Source of the DNA: Larix kaempferi
Taxonomy: Eukaryota; Streptophyta; Pinopsida; Pinales; Pinaceae
Assembly: GCA_027924585.1 (NCBI GenBank)
Contig: BSBM01000904.1
Span: 22,467,001-22,531,000 of the forward strand
Direction: 5' to 3'
DNA: 64,000 bases
In this document: positions 24,815 through 38,189 of the stretch, in pieces
Position numbering within the stretch: the first letter of the stretch is position 1
How the letters are laid out: each line of letters opens with the position of its first letter
The notes under the pieces: model-generated
The model's input: the letters and a program-made list of their open reading frames with translations, nothing else
Told to the model about the DNA's origin: nothing
Databases searched by the model: none
Made by a program: the position numbers and the translations under genes

Positions 24815-26425
24815 CTAGTTGATGTTGTTTTTCTTCCCATCATGTTTGTCAAAGATGTTTTCTAACTTAGTGTAGCCACGTGAAATTGGGTTCATAGGTT
24901 GGCTTTCTCCTTCATACTGCTTGCCTTCTTCCTGTTCATTTATGTTGAAATTGGCAAACTCATCTAAGTTATTTATGAATCTCTTAATCTGTTCATCATC
25001 TTTGAAAACCTGCCAATGGTTCATATTGTCTGGGACTGATGGCCTATAATTTATTTCAGGGGTACAATCTCCGTTCAACATTTCCTCTGAAGGTTGGAGG
25101 GTAGATGCCGCAACTGCCAACCTATCTGCTATACTGTTCTCTTCCCTATGGACTGCTTTTATGTTTAACGCATCAAAGTACTCCATGGTGTCCCATACTG
25201 CATTCCTATACCTCTTAAGTCTTTTATAATGGCATGCAAAATTACCCTTGACCTGTTGCACAACTAAGTCAAAATCTCCTTTGATACTAAGCATTTTGAT
25301 TTTCATGTCTTTAGCGATTTCTATGCCTAGTAAAAGTGCTTCATATTCTGCAACATTGTTTGTGGCTTCAAATTCAAGTCTGAACGCAAGGTTGAAGATT
25401 TTATCTTCAGGTGATATTAAGACTATACCAGCACCTTTGCCAGCTCTAGAAAAAGCTCCGTCAAACTCCATTTTCCACAATCCATCAACTTTCTTATCTT
25501 TCATTTCTTTATGAACAGGATCTAAGAAGGTGGAATTTATCTGGTGGGTTCCCATTTCATCCGTGTTGTAGATGTATTCATTTGATGGTTTCTGGGGATT
25601 TTCAACATGGTACCTTCTTTCTTTTTCCGAGTGCAGTTTGACATGAGTATCTTTGGAAGCCGAAACAGTTGCATAGGATAAGTCTAATTGTAGTGATCCA
25701 CCCAAAGAAGCACCCCACTTTCTAAAAAGAAGCATCCCCCATTTATCAGGCACATCTATGACAAGGATGTCCATGGTGACATGGATGTCTGGGTACTTGG
25801 CTAATCTGACGATCTGATTTTGAATCATCCCCTCGACTTCGACAGGTCTAGAATCCATGGAACATACATTTCCATAAGGTCTAGTGGTTTTTAGATTAAG
25901 TTGTTGCATGACTTTTTTGGTCATCAGGCTGGCACCAGATCCCGAATCCAACATACAATTATGTAGAAGAAGGTCACCTATCATCAATGATATGTAGAAA
26001 AGCGGGTGAGCTTCTTTTCTTGTTTCCCTGGTATGTAGGACTATAGGGGGATCCCCAAAATCATTCATACAACTTGTTGAAGGTTGCTCTTTAGTTTCTG
26101 AGAAAGTTACCTTTTTAGGGGTAGGGTACTTTGCAGGTGGAAGATGCTTTTCAGATGCAATGGGTTTAGGAAAAGCAGGGGGCTTTTAAGAAATTATAGG
26201 ATTAGGAGTATAAGGAGGAGTACTATTTGTATGAGGCTCTAATAGTTTCAAAAGTTTCTCCCTCTGACCAGGGAGTTTGCATAGCTCAAGTACTGGGACT
26301 GGAACCTTAGTGTTGGCCAACCAACTACTTAAATCAAAATTTAAATCAACAGGCTCCTTTTCATTATTAATTCTTTGAGTAATGTGAGGAACTGTTACCT
26401 TAGGAGTAGTTTGAGTAGAAGGTCC
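24815..26425 (-). pseudogene. Element P pol N-terminal part: aspartic protease followed by archaeal-type RNase H
   Basis: The frame enters from gag (across the solo LTR at 26426) and runs to TAG at 24815-24817, with one TAA at 26186-26188. In the 417-residue segment beginning at 26068, the protease active site is CMLDSGSGAS (Asp41). After a linker comes an RNase H of archaeal/plant type at about residues 196-325: EFDGAF (Asp203), NNVAEYEAL (Glu241/Glu243), KGDFDLV (Asp265) and IADRLA (Asp315), so the catalytic carboxylates are present. A linker of about 90 residues then leads to RT. The aRNH therefore lies between protease and RT rather than after the RT-RNase H block, where Tat-type elements usually have it. 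The canonical RNase H downstream is degenerate, which suggests aRNH took over the activity. Confidence 0.88.
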
Positions 26426-29400
26426 TGTTATCACATATATAGTAGCCGGGCTACCATACATTATTTTTCTCATTCCAGTACACTATTCATCCAGTTCCCT
26501 TACATTTGAGATGCTGAGATGAGCATCTAGATTGGATCACTATCAGATTGTGGACAGCAGTTGTATTCCCCATGCCATTACTGAGTCTCAGGACACTCAG
26601 AGAGATGACCGATATAGCCATTATACCATTGGTACAGAGCAGTCAGTAGTGCCCAGAGTTGCAGCAACAGTTTCAGAGGACAGATGATGGTACAGGTGGA
26701 TGAGCTTTCAGGTATATGACTCAGCAGGTATATCATGGTGTTATGGTTAGATTGCTTTTATACTTATTCTCATAGCATGTCTTAGCACTTAGTGTCATGA
26801 TCTGGCGATCATATAGATATTTGGACCTGGTTGATCTATTATACATATTATATTGTCCCTACTCAGACTTAGAAGTTCACTATTCGTACTCATTGGTTTT
26901 ACCCTTCTTCGGGAGAATAGAGGTGATCATTCAACCATACCTTGGCTTGCTAGTGTTGGCTCCATTATTCATTGTCTTCATCCATCCATGGCCTACCTTT
27001 TAGATTATCACCCTGACTTACTACTTGACTAGTGGCATGGAGGACTTTTCCCAACTGTAGCCTCTGTATTGGATGAGCTTCCCTGTTTATTGTGTCTCGG
27101 CTCTGAGTTGGTGACAAAACTTACCTATGGTGAGTTGGAGTTCCTTGTGAATTCCCCCTAGTCACTAAAGTTGTGTTGGCTAAACCTGAAACTTTTAGTG
27201 CTGCCATGAATACAAAATCTGGAAAAATGAAATGCTATATCTTGTATGAAAATCCCATTCATGTAATGTGTTTCTAAACACACATGAATGAGAGGCATGC
27301 CAAATGAACATGGCAATGAAAATAAAATGTTATATCTTTTGGAAAATAAATACCTAGGTAAACAAGTTGTCCATGACACACCTAGAAGTGCTCAGGTAAA
27401 CAAGTGCCTTAAAAACACACCTGCAGCAGAAAGCCTAAAGAAAAAATGTAAAATCTATGCAATGTGTTTATAAACACACATAGATCAAGGCTATGGAAAC
27501 TTCAAGCCCAAAAGCAATAGAACTTAAATGCTATATCTAAACAATTGCTGGCCTTATTTGTATTATGGATTGTGCGCATCTGTGAAGGTGAATAAACCCT
27601 CTTTAAACAACTCATCCATTTGTGAGACACCGCCATTCCCTGTGTTATTGCTCATTCAGTATATACTATGGTGTATTTTCCCTTTCCCTTGCCAAAGTGT
27701 CACAAAGTTAAGTCAGTCAAGTCATCCCTTAGCCTAGCCAATTATTTCAGCCTTCACTCTTCACTAGCAAATTGATCACAGCTATGAAGTGAGTATGATC
27801 CTGAAAGTCTAGTCTGAGTAATAATAATAATTAACGACACTATATATTTGGATTTAGATCGCCAGTTATGATTACTCTGTGTTATAATTGTTATTTGAAT
27901 AAGTTGTAGAGCATGTATTAACTTTGACACTTTGCAGCAGCCTTGGATGATGGTCTGAGTTATATTTGGTCTTGGTTAGACCCAGTTTGACCATGGAGGA
28001 CCATGGGACATGAGATGTTAGACCTTATGATGATATGGATAGATGATATATGGTCTATGTACACATACATGATGATTCTATGCAGCAGCTACAGGGTTAT
28101 GATGATGATTCTTGTGTTACAGCAGTGTTTGGTCATTATTATTGGCCTTGTTCCGGTATATTGGATATTTATTTTGATCATGCAGAGACTCATATGGTGT
28201 ATGAGTACACATCTTGGATGGATTTGGACCTTTTGAGTCCAATGGGACAATTTGTTTCCAGTTCCGGGCACTTGCAGTGATGATTGAGCCTCAGTAGGCT
28301 GTCCCAGTGTAGTTTTGGTCTGTCGGAGGCCCTGTCAGAGCAGATGAGATTTTTATCCGGTTGACCTAGGGCGCTGATGATTGAGGGGGTGGTCCAGCCA
28401 CTTGTTTTTACCATATTACCCCCCTCCCGGACACACTGGTGTCCTCACCTTGACAGCGCCAGCACTCCAGGAGGCTGTTTGGGGCAGTTTCACGCTTCCC
28501 GAGGCATTTCAGGATTGGTAGAAATGGCTATTGAGGAAATCGATTTGGGCTACTGAGGCAAAGTTATGGCATGGGATGATCAGTGATGATAGATCGGGAC
28601 CTTCCACACCTTCTCCAGCAGTTTCAGCTTCATCGGGGCCCGCATCCATCACTTATGGCACTTTCTGTGGATTTTTGAGGTCTTTTGAGGACCACGACTT
28701 CACTATGGAGGCACGATTTGGTACATTCATGATTATTTTTTGGTTATTGTGCTATGGGGATTGACCAAGGAGGGATAAAATTACCCCTTGGACCCACCAT
28801 AAGCCTCTTATGATATTTTGTCATCATGATTTGGTGGGATTCCCCTCTTATAGGGCGATTTTGTCCACTTACATTATATTTTATTTGTGATCCATGTATT
28901 TTATTGTTGAGCTCATCTCAACCATTGATTAGACATTTGTATCTTTTAATCTTAGCCACTCATTCAAAAAGTGGTTAGGGTTTTGGTGCTTCTCCTTCCT
29001 ATTTAAAGGAGAGAGCCTCTCATTGTAAAGGGACTATTATCACATATATAGTAGCCGGGCTACCATACATTATTTTTCTCATTCCAGTACACTATTCAGC
29101 CAGTTCCCTTGCATTTGAGATGTCGAGATGAGCATCTATATTGGATCACTATCAGATTGTGGACAGCAGCTATATTCCCCATGCCATGACTGAGTTTCAG
29201 GACACTCAGAGAGATGACCGATGTAGCCATTATACCATTGGTACAGAGCAGACAGTAGTGCCCAGAGTTACAGCAGCAGTTCCAGAGGACAGATGATGGT
29301 ACAGGTTGATGTGCATTCAGGTATATGACTCAGCAGGTATATTACGGTGTTATGGTTAGATTGCTTTTATACTTATTCTTATAGCATGTCTTAGCACTTA

Positions 29401-32400
29401 GTGTCATGATCTGGCGATCATATAGATATATGGACCTGGTTGACCTATTATATATATATATATTACTGTCCCTACTCAGGCTTAGAAGTTCACTATTCAT
29501 ACTCATTGGTGTTTACCCTCCTTAGGGAGAATAGAGGTGATCATTCCACCATACCATGGCTTGCTAGTGTTGGCTCCATTATTTCATTGTCTTCATCCAT
29601 CCATGGCCTACCTTTTAGATTATCACCCTGACTTACTACTTGACTAGTGACATGGAGGACTTTTCCCCACTGTAGCCTCTGTATTGGATGAGCTTCCTTG
29701 TTTATTGTGTCTCGGCTCTGAGTTGGTGACAAAACTTACCTATGGTGAGTTGGAGTTCCTTGTGAATTCCCCCTAGTCACTTAAGTTGTGTTGGCTAAAC
29801 CTGAAACTTTTAGTGCTGCCATGAATACAAAATCTTGAAAAATGAAATGCTATATCTTGTATGAAAAGCCCATTCATGCAATGTGTTTCTAAACACACAT
29901 GAATGAGAGGCATGCCAAATGAAAATGGCCATAAAAATAAAATGTTATATCTTGTGGAAAATAAATACCTAGGTAAACAAGTTGTCCATGACACACCTAG
30001 AAGTGCTCAGGTAAACAAGTGCCTTAAAAACACACCTGCAGCAAAAAGCCTAAAAGAAAAAATGTAAATCTATGCAATGTGTTTGTGAACACACATAGAT
30101 CAAGGCTATGGAAACTTCAGGCCCAAAAAGCAATGGAACTTAAATGCTATATCTAAACGATTGCTGGCCTTATTTGTATTATGGATTGTGCGCATCTGTG
30201 AAGGTGAATAAACCCTCTTTAAACAACTCATCCATTTGTGAGACACCGCCATTCCCTGTGTTATTGCTCATTCAGTATATACTATGGTGTATTCCCTTTC
30301 CCTTGCCAAAGTGTCACAAAGTCAAGACAGTTAAGTCATCCCTTAGCCTAGCCAGTTAATTCAGCCTTCACCCTTCACTAGCAAATTGATCACAACTATG
30401 AAGTGAGTATGGTCCTGAAAGTCTAGTCTGGGTAATAATAATAATAATTAACGACACTATATATTTGGATGTAAATCGCCAGCCATGATCATTATGTGTT
30501 ATAATTGCTATTTGAATAAGTTATTAACCTTGATACTTTTCAGCAGCCTTGGATGATGGACTGAGTTATATTTGGTCTTGGTTGGACCTAGTTTGACCAT
30601 GGAGGACCATGGGACATGAGATGTTAGACCTTGTGATGATATGGATAGATGATATATGGTCTATGTACACATACAGGATGATTCTATGCAGCAGCTACAG
30701 GGTTATGATGATGATTCTGAGGTTACAGCAGTGTTTGTATATGTACAGCGCATTATTATTGGCCCTGTTCCGGTATATTGGATATTTATTTTGATCATGC
30801 AGAGACTCATATGGTGTATGAGTACACATCTTGGATATATTTGGACCTTCTGAGTCCAATGGGACAGTTTGTTTTCAGTTCCGGGCACTTACAGTGATGA
30901 TTGAGCCTCAGTAGGCTGTCCCAGTACAGTTTTGGTCTGTTGGAGGCCCTGTCGGAGCAGAGATGACTTTTATCTGGTTGACCTAGGGCGCTGATGATGA
31001 AGGGGGTGGTCCAGCCACTTGTTTTTACCATATTACCCCCCTCCCGGACACATTGGTGCCCTCACCTTGACAGCGCTAGCACTCCAGGAGGCTGTTTGGG
31101 GCAGTTTCACGCTTCCCGAGGCATTTCAGGATTGGTAGAAATGGCTATTGAGGAAATCGATTTGGGCTACTGAGGCAAAGTTATGGCATGGGATGATCAG
31201 TGATGATAGATCGGGACCTTCCACACCTTCTCCAGCAGTTTCAGCTTCATCGGGGCCCGCATCCATCATTTATGGCACTTTCTGTGGATTTTTGAGGTCT
31301 TTTGAGGACCACGACTTCACTATGGAGGCACGATTTGGTACATTCATGATTATTTATTGGTTATTGTGCTATGGGGATTGACCAAGGAGGGATAAAATTA
31401 CCCCTTGGACCCACCATAAGCCTCTTATGATATTTCATCATCATGATTTGGTGGGATTCCCCTCTTCTAGGGCGATTTTGTCCACTTATGTTATATTTTA
31501 TGTGTGATCCATGTATTATATTGTTGAGCTCATCTCAACCATTGATTAGACTTTTGTATCTTATAATCTTAGCCACTCATTCAAAAAGTGGTTAGGGTTT
31601 TGGTGCCTCTCCTTCCTATTTAAAGGAGAGAGCCTCTCATTGTAAAGGGACTTTTGGCTCTGGATTATTGGAATAGAAAATTATTATTGCATCTATCTCC
31701 AGTGTTGTGGTGAATGTTTTTGGTGTTCGTTCGTTGGTTCTTCCTTTGCACTGAGTTATTGAAGATATTGTTTGCCATATATTTTGTACCACGATTTTGC
31801 ATCTACAGGTGGAGGCCGATTTGCTTGGAGGAGGAGGTATTGGTAGGGGAAGACTCTCCCTACTTCTTCTTTGGAGCTCTTCGTTGGTAACAGGGAGTAT
31901 TACTGTCCCAGGACCTTCTATTTCATGTTACTATTTGCATTTCTCTTGTATTTCTTCCATACTTGATCTTACTGATTGAATTTTCATTCCTTGGTTTGAC
32001 AGGTAGAGGAAGGCGCACTTGTGGGCTAGGGCATCATTTCGGCAAGCAAAATCAACAATCTCTCATTTGATCTCTGCGGGAATCTTCCTCAACATCAAGG
32101 CATCTCATCACATCACTCAGGTATGATCTCAAGGTAAGTTCTATCTCCATGATCTATCCAATTGTCAAAAACACTTAAAACCCTAATTAATCAAAACCCC
32201 ATTTTTTACTTTTTCTCAGATCTACTTAGATCTAGTGGGTTATTGGGCATAATATTGAAAACCCACCTCTATAGCATCCACGGCATCCCGGATCTATAGT
32301 TTGGTGAGGATTGGCTTCCGTTTGACCCCTCTCCCATACCAACTTGGCTTCTCCCAAGCAAGGCGCACTTCACTGGTTGAGCCGGTTGACCTAGATCTAG

Positions 32401-35400
32401 GTGATGGGTGTTTGAGATTCCACTTGATTTGACATCTACACAACAAATAACATACACCCAGGTTGTCACTTTTCTGAAATTCACCTTGTGGGCCCCATTC
32501 CACATTTTAAGGGATTTAATCCCCTTTTTGGACCACTTGGAACCCTTAAACTCAGATCTACTAAGATCTAACCATTGGATTACCACGAAATTATAGATCC
32601 ATACTCCTACCTGACCGATCTACCCGGATCTAAAGTTTGGATGCCATCCGACTTGATTTGACCCACTTAATCCCACTTTTTAGCCTCCTTGGGCAAAGTC
32701 GCACCACCTTGGAGAAGTGAGTTGACTCACTTCCGGGAACTGGGTACTTGAGATTTTTGGAGATTTAGAACCGGAATAATTCAAAACCTAGGTCTAGACT
32801 GTCACTTTGTCAAATCTCGCCTTGGGGATTGCATTCCTTGTTTTAAGGGATTGTGGTCCACTTGGGTTAAACCTTGATCTAGACACATTCATCCATCAAG
32901 ACCTCCAATGCCCACTTGTCCCAAGTACTAGGAGTCCTAAACCACAAGTCAAACCTACTTTGACTCCATTTCCCAATTCCCAAGGCACTGGTTTCTCTCC
33001 AAGTTAGTTCAACCTTCCTAGATTGTTGGATTGACTTGTGGATTGACCTATGCATGGTGGACTAAACCCTTGATGCTATCATGTATCATGGTCAAGCTTG
33101 TCATCCGTACTAGTTAGCCCCAATACAAACCTTAACTTCCCTGCATTGGACACAGTTCCCAAGGCAGTGGACTTTCCAACATTGAACTAGTACACTAGCC
33201 CTAGATCTCACTTCAAACATTATAAGTCACTCTTACTTCAACTATGAACCAAAGCTATACCTATTGAACCCCTCACTTGGCTTGTGACTTTACCCTTAGG
33301 TCTAGGATAAACCATACACCTAACTTCACTTAGAAATACCCTGATTTGGTGTCTTGGTTTTGATCTCTCTTGTCGGGAGTAGATCGGGTCTCCCCCTTTG
33401 TTGTCTGGGCTAGATAACATAAAGCGAAGGTTGCCTCGACTGGCGTGACAACCATACATATTTGGAGGTCGAGGTGATCGTGGTTGCACCTTTTGAGTTG
33501 CCCTTTCCTATTGCCATCCATGACTGGATCCATCCATAGGGGCAACTACAGCTTAGGTGAAAACAGGGACTTTTGGCTCTGGATTATTGGAATAGAAAAT
33601 TATTATTGCATCTATCTCCAGTGTTGTGGTGAATGTTTTTGGTGTTCGTTCGTTGGTTCTTCCTTTGCACTGAGTTATTGGAGATCTTGTTTGCCATATC
33701 TTTGTACCACGATTTTGCATCTACAGGTGGAGGCCGATTTGCTTGGAGGAGGAGGTATTGGTAGGGGAAGACTCTCCCTACTTCTTCTTTGGAGCTCTTC
33801 GTTGGTAACAAGGAGTATTACTGTCCCAGGACCTTCTATTTCATGTTACTATTGCATTTCTCTTGTATTTCCTCCATGCTTGATCTTACTGATTGAATCG
33901 CTATTCCTTGGTTTGACAGGTAGAGGAGGTCGCACTTGTGGGCTAGGGCATCAATTCGGCAAGCAAATCAACAATCTCTCATTTGATCTCTGCGGGAATC
34001 TTCCTCAACATCAAGGCATCTCATTCACATCACTCAGGTATGATCTCAAGGTAAGTTCTATCTCCATTATCTATCCAATTGTCAAAAACATTTAAAACCC
34101 TAATTAATCAAAACCCCATTTTTTACATTTTCTCAGATCTACTTAGATCTAGTGGGTTGTTGGGCATAATATTGAAAACCCACCTCTATAGCATCCACGG
34201 CATCCCGGATCTATAGTTTGGTGAGGATTGGCTTCCGTTTGACCCCCCTCCCATGCCAACTTAGCTCCTCCCAAGCAAAGCGCACTTCCTAGTTTGAGCA
34301 AGTTGACCTAGATCTAGGTGGTGGGTGTTTGAGATTCCACTTGATTTGTCATGTACACATCAAATAACATACACCCAGGTTGGTACTTTTCTGAAATTCA
34401 CCTTGTGGGCCCTATTCCACATTTTAAGGGATTTAATCCCCATTTTGGACCACTTGGAACACTCAAACTCAGATCTACTAAGATCTAGCTGTTGGATTGC
34501 CACGAAATTATAGATCCATACTCCTACTTGACTAACCTACCCGGATCTAAAGTTTGGATGCTATCCGACTTGTCTTGACCCACCTAACCCCACTTTTAGG
34601 CCTCCTTGGGCAAAGTCGCACCACCTTGGAGAAGTGAGTTGACTCACTTCTAGGACGTGGGTACTTGAGATTTTTGGAGATTTGAAACCGGAATAATTCA
34701 AAACCTAGGTCTAGACTATCACTTTGTTAAATCTTGCCTTGGGGATAGCATTCCTTGTTTTAAGGGATTGTGGTCCACTTGGGTCAAACCTAGATCTAGA
34801 CACATTTATCCATCAAGACCTCTATTGCCCACTTGTCCCAAGTACTAGGAGTCCTAAACCACATGTCAACCCTACTTTGACTCCACTTCCCAATTCCCAA
34901 GGCACTGGTTTCTCTCCAAGTTAATTCAACTTTCATAGATTGTTGGATTGACTTGTGGTTTGACTTATGCATGGTGAACTAAACCCTTGAAGCTATCATG
35001 TATCATGGTCAAGCTTGTCACTTGTACTAGTTAGCCCCAATTCAACCCTTAAACTATCCTGCATTGGACACGGTTTCCAAGGCAGTGGATCTTCTGACAT
35101 TGAACTAGTACCTTAGCCCTAGATCTCACTTCAAACATTGTAAGTCACTCTCACATCAACTATTAACCAAAGCTATACCTATTGAACCCCTCACTTGGCT
35201 TGTGACTTCACCCTTAGGTCTAGGATAAACCATACACCTAACTTCACTTAGAAATACCTTGATTTGGTGTCTTGGTTTTGATCTCTCCTGTCGGGAGTAG
35301 ATCGGGTCTCCCCCTTTGTTGTCTGGGCTAGATAACATAAAGTGAAGGTTGCCTCGACTGGCGTGACAACCATATACTGGAGGTCGAGGTGATCGTGGTT

Positions 35401-35480
35401 GCACCTTTTGAGTTGCCCTTCCCTATTTCCATCCATGACTGGATACATCCATAGGGGCAACTACAGTTTAGGTGATAACA
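26426..35480 (+). repeat. Solo family-L LTR inserted in pol/gag of element P, itself interrupted
   Basis: Starts TGTTATCACATATATAG at 26426 and ends TTTAGGTGATAACA at 35480, flanked by GGTCC (26421-26425 and 35481-35485). Without the nested copy (29035-33570) it is about 4.52 kb. It has no internal region and no second LTR, so it is solo. It split the gag-pol frame of element P between gag and protease; the frame is kept across the junction when the insertion and one target copy are removed. Confidence 0.93.
29035..33565 (+). repeat. Solo family-L LTR nested in the solo LTR at 26426-35480
   Basis: Flanked by GGGAC (29030-29034 and 33566-33570). The ends are mutated: TATTATCAC instead of TGTTATCAC, and GTGAAAACA instead of GTGATAACA. 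Length 4531 bp. The insertion point is in the CATTGTAAAGGGAC box just downstream of the host LTR's TATA box. Confidence 0.92.
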
Positions 35481-35485
35481 GGTCC

Positions 35486-36930
35486 CTCCTTTGGTTTCTT
35501 TTGATATGTATTTCCTTTGAATCTCTAGCTGTTGTTGATACTAGGTGGCATCTCACCGTAAAGTTGAGTCATATAATCAATCTGCTGATAACCTTGGTTA
35601 GCTTGAGTCACATCAAGGTTTTCATAGTCATTTCCCACATGGTTGATAAAAACAGGCTCGTCTGATGAAGTACTAGGGCCACATCCTTCAGGATAACCAT
35701 GCTCTTGAACAAAACATGCATAGTGGCATCCAGATTCCTCATGGAAATCTTTGCATGCTCTACAAAAGGGCTTGGCATACTCAACCATGTTAGCAGCCTC
35801 TAGCTGATGAGGAGGCCTCTGCTCATGGTTGGGAGGTTTCCTTTGCCAAGTAGGTTTAGCAGGGAAATTCCTAGGAGCTGGTTGCGTGTGTTGAATTTGC
35901 TGAACTTGTGTTCTTTCCATGTTTATGATTTTGTTTTGTATCTCTTTCATTTGGCTCACATGTTTCTGTTCAGCTTTCTCCATTCTCTCACACATGTCCA
36001 TCATTTTCTTTTCATAAGAGTCTTTCATGGCAGTCATAGGATCTTTTTCTTTGTGCTCAATTGGTTTTGAGGGAAGTTGAGATCTAGAATACCCCTGGAT
36101 ATTTGACTCTCCGGAAGATTTCATGTTCTTGTCAATCTTAATAGCCAAATTTTGAGCATCAAGCAAGGTAGCTGGTTCTTTATCTCTTATTTGGTATTGG
36201 ACCTTGCCACTTAACGCTTCTATGTAGTAATCCAATAAAGAAGCCGCAGGAGGCGCATAGGTATCAGGGATGGAATTAGACAACTCCATGAATTTAGTGT
36301 TAAATTCATCCATAGTTTCATTTTCTGTCTTCTTCATGCTGGTTAGGGATGCTACTAGGTGTCTAGGTTCTTTTTTGCAACCAAACTTGTTGAGGAAAGC
36401 TGTCTTGAAAGCTGCTATAGTGGCGAAAGAGTTGTCTGGTAAATTGTCGTACCAGTTCCCTGCCTTTCCTTCTAAAGATAGGGAAAAAAAAGTCATATAA
36501 ACATCCTCATGTTTATCAGCACCCCTAATATAAGCGCTACACAGCTTAGTGAAGTTTCTGATGTGTTGTTCAGCAGATATGGAGGCATCAGTGCCACTGA
36601 AACATGTGAGTTTGTCGATAGCCTTTTCAGGAATGTCGTGGGGTTGACCTGCTATCTAAGTGAAATTGAGTTGAGTAAAGAACTCACCCATTGTGGAAAG
36701 AAAACAATTATTGTTTTCAGAGTTTACTTGATTTCCTTGAAACAAAGAATTGATGTCTAAAATAGACTCAGATCTAAGATTTTCAAGGATTTTATGAGAA
36801 GCAAGTTTGTTTAGTCTTCTCCTATAAACCTTTTCAGGCTCAGGGATAAAACTAAGCAAGCCTTCACAGTTTCTTCTAGTTAAATACCTTGAGGTGTTAA
36901 CTGACAGTGGAGTCACCAGGTGGATCCAAG
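35486..36930 (-). pseudogene. Gag polyprotein of element P
   Basis: One minus-strand frame with TAG at 36656-36658 and TAG at 35525-35527. The core has the plant retrotransposon gag pattern: AEQHIRNF, EDVYMTFFSLSLEGKAGNWYDNL, then FKTAFLNKFG. A charged coiled-coil-like region follows (KKMMDMCERMEKAEQKH), then a Cys/His cluster, FCRACKDFHEESGCHYAC, resembling a zinc knuckle. The N-terminal ~85 residues (RYLTRRNCEGLLSFIPEPE) belong to the same frame. No ATG is obvious at its start: the frame opens at about 36930 next to a TGGTGACTCCACTG leader box, and the first in-frame ATG is near 36691. Beyond the second TAG the frame continues across the solo-LTR insertion towards protease. Confidence 0.87.
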
Positions 36931-37000
36931 TCTAATTTCAGAGAGTGATTAAACTAAAAATCTACCAAAAGTAAAACTAAAAGGGGCAGTGGAGTTGCCA
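36903..37000 (-). promoter_or_regulatory. Leader boxes of element P (primer-binding-site-like, duplicated)
   Basis: Two related minus-strand boxes, TGGCAACTCCACTGCCCC (36983-37000) and TGGTGACTCCACTGTC (36903-36918), are each preceded by a run like AAATCTATC. They resemble the TGGCGACTCC boxes in leaders of Tat-type elements, and one also exists in element L1 near 8191. One may be the primer-binding site or a leader duplication. The expected 5' LTR beyond them is absent. Confidence 0.45.
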
Positions 37001-38189
37001 GATAGATATGAAATCTATCAAAAAAGGTAAAACAAACTAGAAAAAACTAGGGTCGTCCAGGACAGAGATGTGTGGCAGAGGACCGTTACACATGTAGAGG
37101 CAGTTACACATGTAGAAGCAGGTCACGGCAGAAAATAAACAGCCGTGTACCATTATATTAACCACCAAGGCCGTTACACCCACCAGATCGTTCCATCCAT
37201 TACCGCATATTTACTATGCAATGTCTTCCTAGACTAGCGTCTTATACATCGTCGAGCATCCATACGCCTAGCAAGCCTGACGCTCTCATTGATGTTACAT
37301 AATTAAGCCTTCCAATGAATTGAAATAATAAATAAATAAATAAAACAAAAAAACTGCAGGAACTCACAATATGATGCTCTTATCATAAAACTGAATACTG
37401 CAGGAAAAGTTTACAAAAAAAAACAAACAAAAGGTGAAATGAACGAAATTTCTACATTCTCACCACAGACATTATGCCAACGATTTTAGTAAAGTAAGTT
37501 GAGAGTTGATTTACTAACATGATAGTTAATCATTGTAGCGGTGACATATTATATGCTTGTGTACGATAGAGATTTATTGCTATTGATTGTGTGTAGGTCG
37601 GTCTACGGAGCAGCGGCAGCGGAGCATGATTGCTCAGCGGGGATTTATAACCACCTACAGTCATAAATTACTTTCCCATTCACCTTGTTCATGGCAAAAA
37701 ATAGGATGAAACATAGGTCGACCAAAACAAATTCGTAGATCTGATGTCTGAATGTCTAGCACTTTATTTAAACCAGACAACATCTCTACCCCTATCCCTC
37801 TTCGAATCTTGATCGCATGCAGAGACTCGGAATTTGAAGGTTTAAATTCTTCTTAGACCTGAGTTTTCTTCGAATCTTGATCGCATGCAGAGATATGTAG
37901 TTCAAGGTTATTTCATTTGGCCGGATAATATTTGTATAGACTGCACTCCAATGCATTGTTTGGGGTCTGAATGCACCTATGGATGTTTTATATATTGTTT
38001 GCAGGGTTGAGAAAAGATGCAGAACTCGGGTGGATCCGTAGATTGTCTGTCTCAGACATGGTATGTTGCTCTCAATTTTTAGGGGGTTGTCTTGAGGAAG
38101 CGCATACTTATTTGAGCCTAGCCAAATGCATCATGTATTTGTCTATTAAAAATGAATCCAAAGTAATAATAATTATATCTTTATGCTGT
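37001..38189. other. Unassigned stretch at the element P / Copia breakpoint
   Basis: I see no gene and no match to either LTR family here. There is an A/T microsatellite (AAATAAATAAATAAA near 37330) and a 26-bp exact repeat, TTCGAATCTTGATCGCATGC plus flank, at about 37800 and 37868 (period 68). The stretch may be deleted or older intergenic/intronic DNA, or the remains of the Copia element whose 5' LTR lies to the right. Confidence 0.5.

Larger units (their letters stand above)
1128..37000 (-). mobile_element. Element P: Tat-like Ty3/Gypsy retrotransposon, interrupted, 5' LTR missing
   Basis: Read on the minus strand the order is leader, gag, protease, aRNH, RT, degenerate RNase H, integrase, a 3' terminal box, then the 3' LTR. 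After removing the nested insertions (element L1 at 3496-19740 in the LTR, solo LTR at 26426-35485 in the coding part) the internal region is about 6.3 kb. The 3' LTR is in two pieces (19741-21671 and 1128-3495). No matching 5' LTR was found to the right of 37.0 kb. The coding frame carries in-frame stops and at least two frameshifts, so this copy is dead. Family assignment rests on gag, RT and integrase motifs plus the extra aRNH, a hallmark of Tat-type plant Gypsy elements. Confidence 0.85.

Noticed and set aside
24815-24817. Programmed UAG readthrough between the aRNH and RT segments, and at the gag-protease boundary
   Set aside because: Other stops in the window are of the same CAG-to-TAG type in places where readthrough makes no sense, and frameshifts are also present. 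Decay is the simpler reading.
37320-37345. CRISPR-like or satellite array
   Set aside because: It is a simple AAAT microsatellite. No regularly spaced repeats with unique spacers occur in the window, and the organism is a plant.
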